The position numbers were made by a program, and so were the translations under genes. A stretch of 26,317 bases of DNA, from assembly GCA_017508895.1 (NCBI GenBank), contig JAFWRA010000297.1, forward strand, positions 1 through 26,317. The letters run 5' to 3'. Below, piece after piece: positions 1-8,100 of this stretch. Under the pieces are notes generated by a model. It ran no database searches. It saw nothing but the letters and a program-made list of their open reading frames with translations, and had not been told where the DNA came from. Every line of letters starts with the position of its first letter. Position 1 is the stretch's first letter. The DNA is from Bacteroidales bacterium (GTDB lineage: Bacteria; Bacteroidota; Bacteroidia; Bacteroidales; F082).

Positions 1-1530
1 GACGACGATTTCTTTGACAACCACGGCAACCTATCCACCAGCCCAGAGCTGGAGCGCGCCTCTGCCTATTACGCCAAGAAAAAGCAGTACGCCAAGGCGG
101 CCAAGGCTGCGCTCTACAGCGGGTTTGTGCAGCAGCACTATAACGAGAAGGAGGAGGCCATGAAGTCGTTTAAGGAGGCGGAAAAAACTGGCATCTATGC
201 CTCCGACAGTCTTACTATCGCTTTGGCCCAATATAGGATGGGTAAATTGCTTTATGATGATTATTTGGAAGACGAGGCTTTGTCCATTTTAAATACAGCG
301 GACATTTATTTCGGAACACGTTGGGGAGAGCGTGCATTTGTACAGAATTTGAAAGCAGCTGCATATATTGTGTTGAAACAATTTGATAGTGCCAATATAA
401 GTCTAACAAAAAGCCTTGCTTATGCCGACCTAAGTCATTCTTCCAAGGCGAAGAGAAAAGCTTTGAACAACTTCGCTGTGTTTCACCGTTTGCAGGGAAA
501 CTATGTCCAATCCATTGAATGCCTTAAGGAAAATGCCAAAGAGCCCGATTTGGGAGATTCTGAAAAAACGTTACTTAATCTGAATTTAGGCAAGTCATTT
601 GCTTCTTTAGGATTGACAGATTCTGCTGCCGTGTATTATCAGCATATTAAAGAATCCCTGACTTCCCCCAATTTGAATGAAAACACTAAGGTATCTATTT
701 ATGGAGCTTTGGCTCAATTTGCCGAAAGTCAAGGAGATATAGCTTTGGCTCTTCAATACCGTAAAACACATGAAGACATATTGTTCGACATACAGACTTG
801 CCATGAAAAGAAATCTGTTTTTCGCATCCGACAACAATATGATTACGAGAGCCTACGTAATACGATGAACCAGAAACTCATCCGAAAGCAACACTTCATC
901 ACCTTTATCAGCATATTTGCTATCATAGGTTTGACAGCATTGGCTATTTCGCAAATCCAGTTGGCAAAAACACGGAAACAAGAAGCTGAGACAAAGGCAA
1001 ACTTGTTCCACTTTATGCAACAGAATAAGGAACTGACCCAAAAAAGTGAGAAGCAAGAGCAAGTCCAAAATTATCTGAGGCAAAAACATAAGGAAAGAGA
1101 GCAGGCATACGAAGACTTGCTTAAAGAAAAAGAGAGGCAGGAACAAACTACTAACGAATATGGCGAAAAGCTCTCCCTCTCACTCAAGAAAGAGCAGTCC
1201 GTTAAGTTGCTCTTGCATCTGTTTTTGGAAAATCAAGGGGATGAAGAATTGTTGAAAAAGCTGGAAAAGTCGGTTTTCGGCAAACAAAAGCACATTGATG
1301 CAATGATGGAAACCGTTGACGTTCTCTATCCAAAGTTGCGCGAAATCGTCAAACAAGACAACTTAGGGCTTGATGAAATCGAACAGATGGACGTCATCAT
1401 GTCGTATTTCAACATTTCACGTCAAGACGAAGCCTTGCTGCTCCACAAGACCACCGACATGGTGGACAAGATCAGGAACCGTAGTAGAAAAAAGATACAA
1501 TCGGCTTTTTCAGGGAACAAACTGGCTTGA
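1..1530 (+). CDS. TPR-containing transmembrane regulator, 5' truncated
   Basis: The frame is open from base 1, so the start and probably a signal sequence lie upstream; 509 codons are visible. The N-terminal part (about residues 20-260) is helical with TPR-like pairs. A single membrane span follows (about residues 298-318, bases 892-954). Next is a long charged coiled coil (about 318-430, rich in K, E and Q). The C-terminal part (bases about 1324-1500) has the layout of the LuxR-like helix-turn-helix found at the end of many Bacteroidota TPR regulators (LYPKLRE, then two helices, then a basic RNRSRKKI), but lacks the usual recognition-helix residues. By family analogy it is a membrane-anchored sensor with a cytoplasmic output domain; this is inference. 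Bases 1-220 are clearly richer in G+C than the rest. A DUF3244-like gene lies downstream. The GTG at 127 is internal, not the start. Confidence 0.75.
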   Translation, partial: DDDFFDNHGNLSTSPELERASAYYAKKKQYAKAAKAALYSGFVQQHYNEKEEAMKSFKEAEKTGIYASDSLTIALAQYRMGKLLYDDYLEDEALSILNTADIYFGTRWGERAFVQNLKAAAYIVLKQFDSANISLTKSLAYADLSHSSKAKRKALNNFAVFHRLQGNYVQSIECLKENAKEPDLGDSEKTLLNLNLGKSFASLGLTDSAAVYYQHIKESLTSPNLNENTKVSIYGALAQFAESQGDIALALQYRKTHEDILFDIQTCHEKKSVFRIRQQYDYESLRNTMNQKLIRKQHFITFISIFAIIGLTALAISQIQLAKTRKQEAETKANLFHFMQQNKELTQKSEKQEQVQNYLRQKHKEREQAYEDLLKEKERQEQTTNEYGEKLSLSLKKEQSVKLLLHLFLENQGDEELLKKLEKSVFGKQKHIDAMMETVDVLYPKLREIVKQDNLGLDEIEQMDVIMSYFNISRQDEALLLHKTTDMVDKIRNRSRKKIQSAFSGNKLA

Positions 1531-1587
1531 TTAGTGTGATTTTAAGCATATTTTCCTTGGTCTTACCTTCAAAATAAACTTAAAAAG

Positions 1588-1704
1588 TTCGGAATGATGT
1601 TTGAAACGATGAGTTTTTATTTTGTTTATTTTCAATATTTTAATTTTTAATTTTAAGTTTTTATTCGGAACGAGGTTCGGAATCCATGCCAAATACTATA
1701 TTTT
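1588..1704 (+). promoter_or_regulatory. AT-rich leader with three TTCGGAA repeats and a weak -7 box
   Basis: The AT-rich gap between the TPR regulator and the DUF3244-like gene has TTCGGAA at 1588-1594, 1664-1670 and 1676-1682, the last two 12 bp apart. TATATTTT at 1697-1704 resembles the Bacteroidota -7 box but lacks its final G. A regulator-binding role for the repeats is inference. Confidence 0.35.
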
Positions 1705-1764
1705 AGAGCCGTGAATTCACATAAGCAAAAAAACAAAAGTCTATCAATGGTAAATCTACACAAA

Positions 1765-2172
1765 ATGAAAAGAAAAACACTTATTTTTGTTGCACTGTGC
1801 ATCCTTGGCTTTTCGTCAAGAGAGATTCAGGCAATACCTTACAAAACAATACCTATCCATAATATGGGAAGAAGTATGCCTCATGAGTATAATAAAATTG
1901 AATTACATGGAGAATTAGCGACATTAGTTGGTCCCAATGCCATAGAAGCAGGAGCCAGCGACGATGCTATCTACATCGGATTCAACCAAAGCTTCGGCAA
2001 CGTGAGTATTTCGATTTTCAATAGCATGGGTGGCATTGTCTACAACACGGTGGTAAATACTGATGTGCAGCATGTGGTTATCATCCCCTTCGCCAATGTG
2101 GCTAGTGGTAGCTACATCGTGGAACTCAGTAATGCCAATGGCTATGCCGATGGCGATTTCGATCACGATTAA
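1765..2172 (+). CDS. Small exported DUF3244-like protein
   Basis: This is a 135-residue protein with a Sec signal peptide (MKRKTLIFVALCILGFSS, then an AxA-like site near residue 23). The rest is a short beta-rich domain ending in a pattern like ISIFNSMGGIVYNTVV ... GSYIVELSNANG. This resembles DUF3244 (PF11589) and the fold of T9SS sorting domains. ATG 1765 is preferred because it places the hydrophobic core directly after the basic N-terminus; ATG 1747 and GTG 1711 are in frame upstream. Such small proteins are often encoded beside TPR regulators in Bacteroidales, as here. No enzymatic motif is visible and the function is unknown. The acidic tail (DGDFDHD) is unusual for a sorting domain. 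Confidence 0.65.
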   Translation: MKRKTLIFVALCILGFSSREIQAIPYKTIPIHNMGRSMPHEYNKIELHGELATLVGPNAIEAGASDDAIYIGFNQSFGNVSISIFNSMGGIVYNTVVNTDVQHVVIIPFANVASGSYIVELSNANGYADGDFDHD

Positions 2173-2215
2173 TAGTAAAATTTGCATTTTGGTTTTCTCG
2201 TTTTATGACAATTCT

Positions 2216-2224
2216 TATCTTTGC
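2216..2224 (+). promoter_or_regulatory. Bacteroidota -7 promoter element
   Basis: TATCTTTGC matches TAnnTTTG and lies 16 bases before ATG 2241, so it supports that start over the in-frame ATG at 2205, which is upstream of the element. No good -33 TTTG is seen at the expected distance. Confidence 0.65.
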
Positions 2225-2240
2225 AAAAAATCAAAATATC

Positions 2241-3803
2241 ATGAAGAAAATACTTTTATCCTTGGCTTTTGCCCTTGTGGCATCCTTCGCCCATGCGCAG
2301 GGAAACACCCTCGAAATCATGGGGCATAATTTCAGTACGGTTTTCGTGTACAACAACACCCCACACAATATAGGAATAGATAAAACCTTCACCATGGTGG
2401 AGAAACCGGATGGCGACCTCCTGCTCTGTAATTTGTTCAGAAGAAAACTCACCCCTACTTCGTCCACCTATGTGAATATCGGAGACGGTTTCTACACCAT
2501 ATCGCGGCAGGACCTCGTCGTGACGGACTCCACTTTCCTTGAGTCCAATCTTGAATATATCGATGACAACAATGGCGTTTTGCTGGTTCACAACCCGGTC
2601 GGCGAAGGCTACATTTGGGCGAGATTCCTCACGAACCGATATTTCCATCCCGGGTTTGACGGATTCACGTGGCTTGAAATCTTCCATTCCGATGAAGACC
2701 TGAATTTCGATAACGAGCCCGTCATGGTTCATCTTGAGGATACACGTATTGAGTCATCCAATGGCATCATGCTCGAGAACGAGGAGAACTTGGTCGTGCG
2801 CTATGTTTCGGACGGCGTTCCCGTCTTTGCCCGTATCGGTCTCGACGGGACGCTGAAAGACAAGCAGCCGATACCCGGCCTCTTCCAAGGTGGCTTATGG
2901 AATATCAACGGAATGGTCGCATACTCGGACAGCCCTCGCGAATACGCCGTCTACGGATGGGACACAACCCCGGAAGGTGACACCACCTTCTTGTTCCACG
3001 TCATTGACTCCATGTTCAACCTGCAAGAGACCGTTGTAATGGAAAACCAGTCAGGGCACTACCACTTCTTCAACAACATGGTTTCCATGCTGCCTTATGA
3101 CGGACAGACCTATTACGTGATTTCACAATACACTAAGGACAATGAGCCGAGGAATGGCATGCGCGTCACGAAGTATGACAAGTCCAGTCACGAAGAACTG
3201 AAAGAAATCATGATATCGTCACAACCGGTATTTACAAACCTGAATTACTGCGCCCTCCCATTTGGCTTTAAAAAATCGGAAGACGGTGCTCTTTATTTGG
3301 CCTACAGGACCAGCAACAATCCTTCAAAAGGATACATCACGGTTTTGAAGCTGGATACGGACATGAACACAATCTGGGAGAGGCGGTGTTATACCTTGAA
3401 TAATTACGAAAGCATCCACTTCTGCCGCATGGAGACGATTGAAAAGGGTATAGCGGTTTGTGCACAACACCATAAGGTAGCTTATTATGAAGGTGACTAT
3501 CCATTCAACACGATTCTTTTCTTCATCCATGACGATGGCGTCGTAGGCACTCCCGAAGCGGAAGCCTTCGTTCGTCCCTACCTGTTCTATCCCAACCCCG
3601 CCCAAGACCTGCTCCACTTGCAGTACTCGCCCGACGTGAAGCCCACCCGAGTCGAGCTCTACGACATGCAAGGGCGCTTGGTGCACACGCAAAGTGAGGG
3701 CATAGAAAGCATCAACCTGCAAGGCCTCGCACCAGGGCAATACCTGATGAAGGTCACCTTGGAGGACGGGAAGACTTATTCGGACAAGGTGGTGAAAGAG
3801 TAG
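2241..3803 (+). CDS. T9SS type A sorting-domain protein, secreted
   Basis: This is a 520-residue protein. The signal peptide is MKKILLSLAFALVASF and ends at AHAQ. The middle (about 25-440) is beta-rich with repeated aromatic and acidic strands and no catalytic motif I recognise; a propeller-like fold is possible but unproven. The last 75 residues are a T9SS type A sorting domain: YPNPAQDLLHL, then VELYDMQGRLV, LAPGQYLMKV and a final SDKVVKE. It should cross the inner membrane by Sec and the outer membrane by T9SS, ending surface-attached or released. ATG 2241 follows a -7 box at 2216. It stands alone between its own promoter and that of the next gene. The substrate or role is unknown. Confidence 0.8.
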   Translation: MKKILLSLAFALVASFAHAQGNTLEIMGHNFSTVFVYNNTPHNIGIDKTFTMVEKPDGDLLLCNLFRRKLTPTSSTYVNIGDGFYTISRQDLVVTDSTFLESNLEYIDDNNGVLLVHNPVGEGYIWARFLTNRYFHPGFDGFTWLEIFHSDEDLNFDNEPVMVHLEDTRIESSNGIMLENEENLVVRYVSDGVPVFARIGLDGTLKDKQPIPGLFQGGLWNINGMVAYSDSPREYAVYGWDTTPEGDTTFLFHVIDSMFNLQETVVMENQSGHYHFFNNMVSMLPYDGQTYYVISQYTKDNEPRNGMRVTKYDKSSHEELKEIMISSQPVFTNLNYCALPFGFKKSEDGALYLAYRTSNNPSKGYITVLKLDTDMNTIWERRCYTLNNYESIHFCRMETIEKGIAVCAQHHKVAYYEGDYPFNTILFFIHDDGVVGTPEAEAFVRPYLFYPNPAQDLLHLQYSPDVKPTRVELYDMQGRLVHTQSEGIESINLQGLAPGQYLMKVTLEDGKTYSDKVVKE

Positions 3804-3856
3804 GCACTTGCGTGGAAAAATGCATCTATGCGTTATGATAACTGGATGAATTTCTA

Positions 3857-3865
3857 TATCTTTGC
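3857..3865 (+). promoter_or_regulatory. Bacteroidota -7 promoter element
   Basis: TATCTTTGC lies 32 bases before ATG 3898 and is the same sequence as the element at 2216. It would drive the overlapping 3898-8965 gene set. The -33 region is weak (TTAT near 3833). Confidence 0.65.
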
Positions 3866-3897
3866 AAGCACCATTATCAAATAAAACCTCTAATAGA

Positions 3898-4797
3898 ATG
3901 AACAGATTACATAACTTGAACGACAAATTCTTTTTGCTCCTGCTGCTACTTGTGGCAGGAGTGGCAGGGGCACAAACGCATGAATTCGCTCCTGTGGGAG
4001 CGGAATGGTATTATGAACGCCTATATAGGGAAGGATGGAATTATTCTGGTATCGCATATGATAGATTCCGCTCGTTAGAAACCGTTGAAATCAACGGATG
4101 GGAATGTAAGGAAATCGAATTTTTCCAGAATCTCGACTGTGACGGTCTAATCAGTCCTTATACCGAAATACGTTATATTACCCAAGAGGGGAACCAAATC
4201 TATGAAGTGGAGAACGGACAACGTCTTCTACTATACGACTTTGACAAGAATCCTGGGGAAAGTTGGTTTGCTCCAAAATACGATGTTGAAGTTTATGTCA
4301 TCGACACTACAACCATGATACTGGAAGATGGAAGCATTAGGAAAGTGCTGCACACCTTCACGATTGACGATTACTTCTATATTAACAATATCATCGAAGG
4401 CATAGGCTTAGACAGATCCGTATTCCCGTTTTATGATTTGGAAGGGCCTCCTCCTTGTAAGCACAGCCAGATTCGTTGTTATTCAGAAGATGGCTCGTCA
4501 CTAATCGTATCTGATACGGAGTGTGATTATGAAATTTTGTCTGTTGATGAATACGAAAAAGAAAAAACGGTTCATATAAACACATTGGTAGTTAACGCCC
4601 TCCAAATTGACTTTCGGCAACCATTGGAAGGAACAAAAACGGCAAAGGTTATTGATATGGCAGGAAGAGTTATTTGCACATTTGAAACCAAAGATAACTC
4701 CTTAAACATAAGTTTTGCCGATAAACCCAAAGGCATGTATGTAGTTCAGATAGTGATGGGGGCTCAGGTGATGAATTATAAAATAGTGAAAAGATGA
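3898..4797 (+). CDS. T9SS sorting-domain protein, secreted
   Basis: This is a 299-residue protein with a long hydrophobic signal peptide (FFLLLLLLVAGVAGAQ). The body starts with a pattern common in Bacteroidales T9SS cargo (GAEWYYERL ... WECKEIEF ... GLDRSVFPFYDL ... CYSEDG). It has several cysteines (CDGL, PPCKHSQIRC, TECDY) that may form disulfides outside the cell. The C-terminal 70 residues look like a type A sorting domain (KVIDMAGRVI, then KGMYVVQIVMG and a final KIVKR). ATG 3898 follows the promoter at 3857; an upstream in-frame TTG at 3862 falls inside that promoter and is rejected. The stop overlaps the next ATG (ATGA at 4794), indicating translational coupling. Function unknown. Confidence 0.78.
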   Translation: MNRLHNLNDKFFLLLLLLVAGVAGAQTHEFAPVGAEWYYERLYREGWNYSGIAYDRFRSLETVEINGWECKEIEFFQNLDCDGLISPYTEIRYITQEGNQIYEVENGQRLLLYDFDKNPGESWFAPKYDVEVYVIDTTTMILEDGSIRKVLHTFTIDDYFYINNIIEGIGLDRSVFPFYDLEGPPPCKHSQIRCYSEDGSSLIVSDTECDYEILSVDEYEKEKTVHINTLVVNALQIDFRQPLEGTKTAKVIDMAGRVICTFETKDNSLNISFADKPKGMYVVQIVMGAQVMNYKIVKR

Positions 4798-5198
4798 AAA
4801 AGATAACAATATTGCTATTAAGTTTGATGTGCTTGAAAATGAGCGCACAAATTACTACCTACAATATCAACAAAAACTTTAATTGTAGTGATACTCTTCA
4901 GCCATTTGGTATCCAAACCCATAGTTATGGTCTTAGCATAGATGGTGAAGGACAACTTCTTTCAGACACCGCTTTTATCAGAGTAGTGTTAGTTGATGAT
5001 AACGAAAACGAATGGTTGGTTTATGAACGTAACAGCCTATATTCGACAGAAAAAAACAGTCAATTTCAAGGAGCTGCTTTTGAGACTGCTGCATTGTATA
5101 AAATTGTGCCGTGTTCCCTCATTGTTACTCTATGTGATGCTGCATTTTATCTTGCAAACATCAAAACAATTGCACGTATACAAATAAAAACGAGGTGA
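4794..5198 (+). CDS. N-terminal part of split T9SS cysteine-peptidase gene
   Basis: This frame encodes 134 residues: a signal peptide (MKKITILLLSLMCLKMSAQ) and a beta-rich domain. The domain contains a stretch of the type F..A..ETA.LYKIVP.SLIV.L.DA.FYL.NI, which in related Bacteroidales proteins precedes a papain-like domain in one polypeptide. It ends at TGA 5196, overlapping GTG 5195 of the next frame. Inserting a single A into the A5 run at 5186-5190 would fuse the two frames without a break. The downstream frame has a T9SS sorting domain but no signal peptide, so the two pieces almost certainly belong together. It may be an assembly error, a natural frameshift mutation, -1 slippage or coupled re-initiation. 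Confidence 0.7.
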   Translation: MKKITILLLSLMCLKMSAQITTYNINKNFNCSDTLQPFGIQTHSYGLSIDGEGQLLSDTAFIRVVLVDDNENEWLVYERNSLYSTEKNSQFQGAAFETAALYKIVPCSLIVTLCDAAFYLANIKTIARIQIKTR

Positions 5199-8100
5199 CT
5201 TCTGTTTCTGATTCTGTTTTTCTTTCAAAAAACCTTCAAATTGTGGAAAGAATTAATGCAAAGCTATCTGATCATAAAAAGGCTTGGCGTGCTGACACCA
5301 CTTATCTTTCCAATTTAAGGTATCGTGACAAGAAAGCAATGTTTGGAAATGATTTGCCTAATCTCCAGGGATGGGATTACTATGCTTATGGATACTATTC
5401 CCCCTTGAACGACACCACGCCTCCTGCAAGCAATAATATAGTAAAGGAGTTTGATTGGCGCACACGACATGGCTCTCAAAATTCAGATTCTTATTATTAC
5501 AATTCTGATGGTTCGGGGTGGATACCTCGAAGAAGATACGGGCAAAGAGCAGCTGAATGTTGGGCTTTTACAGCACAATTCACAACAGAGGCATTGGTAA
5601 ACCTCTACTTCAATAGACAAATTAATGATGAATTATCAGTACAAGACATTATATCGTGTAGTGATGCTGGAACATGGGATAGTGGTGGCTCAGTAAAAAA
5701 AGCATTAAAGTATATTGCAGAGGAAGGAATTGTTGGTGAAAACTGTTTCCATTTTTATCCAAGACAAACAATCCCATGTGAAAGTCCATATAAATGTGAA
5801 AACCCTAATGAAATTGTTAGTATTTCGGATAGATCAGAATATTTTGGAGGAGAGGATACAATTAAAACAAATCTGATAACAAAGGGGGCTCTTGCATGCA
5901 GAATGAAAAAATGGGGACATGCTATGAGTATGGTTGGGTTTGGCGTTGTCAAAGCAGGAGACCCGATATTATATGGGAATTTTGAAGAGGGAAATGAGCA
6001 CGAACTGGTTGTTGATGCCAATTCTCCTGATATTGGTAAACCTTATTATATATTTAAACAAAGTTATGCCGATTATGGGTATGATAGAAGTCCTTTTTGC
6101 AAGGTTATTATTGATGCAAACAGCCATAATACAATAATGATAGGAAATGAAACATATACATTGTTTACATATGTTGATGCGTTTAGTGTTGAGGTCCCAA
6201 TTTCAAGTCTTTTATACGATGGATTGGGTGTTGCTTGTTTGGATGTTGATGGCGATGGTTATTACAATTGGGGAATCGGTCCTAAACCGGCCACTTGTCC
6301 CAACTGTCCAGACGAAGAGGATTGCGATGATTCATCTCCTTTGATAGGTCCCTACAATGAAAAATACGAATGTATGGTTATGTGCAACAATTATGTATAT
6401 TCGTCTATACCTGAGTACATCATTGGAGAAACATTGTGGGGTAGCGAGAAGTATCTTGACCATGATGTAATTATTGAAGATGGAGGTACACTTACAATAA
6501 TTAACACAATATATATGGGCGGGTCAACAAAAATCATTATTAAGCCAGGTGGTAAATTAATTCTTGACTACGGAGCTTTATTGACGGGTCTGTGTGATAA
6601 TATGTGGCAAGGCATAGAAGTCTGGGGCAACAGTAGCACCCACCAGTACGAGACCAACGGCAGCTATGGACAAGGTTATCTGGAGATGCGTAACGGTGCC
6701 ACCATCGAAAATGCGATATGCGCCGTGGAGCTGTGGAGGCCAGGACATTACAACACCACCGGCGGCATCATCCATGCCACCGACGCCACCTTCCGCAACA
6801 ACGCCAAGTCCGTTCACGCCCTTTGGTACTCCAACTATTCCTACATAAATGACGAGCAGGAAATGCCCTATAACTCTTTCTTCCACAACTGCTCCTTCTC
6901 AATCGACGCCAGTTACCTCGGGACAACCACGTTCTCCAAACATGTTGACATGGAACATGTCAAAGGCATCAGCTTCTTGGGCTGCGAATTCTCGGTCAAC
7001 AGAAACATTCCGGGCGTTTCCCTGTGGTGTATGGGCATCGGCGCCTATGAGGCAGGCTTCACTGTGAACTCATATTGCGAAAACAGCAACGTCCTTCCCT
7101 GCCCTGACGAGTATCTCATTCCTTCCTCCTTCCAAGGCTTCCACCGAGGCATACATGCCTCCAACGACGGCAGCGCGGCTCGCATGTTCACCGTCAGTAA
7201 CTCCCGGTTCGACAACAACACCTGCGGCATCTACGCGCTCAACACAGATTACGCCATAATCGTGGGCAACGACTTCAACGTCGGCTGCGGCTCCGATTGC
7301 GACTTCGGCATCTATGCCGACGGACTGTCGGCGTTCTGCATCGAGGAGAACACCTTTCATCCGAGAGCGACCAATACCGGCTCGCCCTATGGCATTGTAA
7401 TTGTCAACTCCCAGGGAACCAACGACATCTACCGCAACTCGTTCGCCAACCTGCGCTGCGGCAATGTGGCCGTCGGCGACAATAAGACTTCCACCTCTGG
7501 CCTCACTTACACCTGCAACACGAACTCGGGCAATGCCATAGACTTCTGTGTGCTGAAGGACGGCAGCATCGGCGATGTCGCTTCCTCGCAAGGCTCGGCA
7601 ACAATGCCCGCAGGCAACACCTTCGACGGAAGCCTTTATCATTTCTACAATGACGGGAACCAGAAGATCACATACTACTACGACATCAACGACTCCGACC
7701 AGACGCCCGCCACGTCCTTGCTTCACCGTGTGGATGCCTTTGACACCCGAAACTCCAACAGGTGCCTGACGCATTACGGGAACGGCGGTTCCGTGGTGAA
7801 GTCGTCTTCCGAGAAGGCCGCATTGGAGTCGGACTACCTCTCGGCACACGCGACCTACTCCAGCCTCCTGCAGCTCTATGAGAGCCGCATCGACGGCGGA
7901 AGCACTCCCGCGCAGGTGGCCGACATCAACAACGCCACCTCCTCCGACATGTGGAGGCTGCGCGCACAACTGCTTGGCCTTTCTCCTTACGTATCGGGCG
8001 AGGTGCTGACCACCGCCGCCGACCGCGACGACGTGTTCACCGACCCCGTGCTGTTCGAGATTCTCGCCGCCAACCCTGACGAACTGAAGAAAGACACCCT

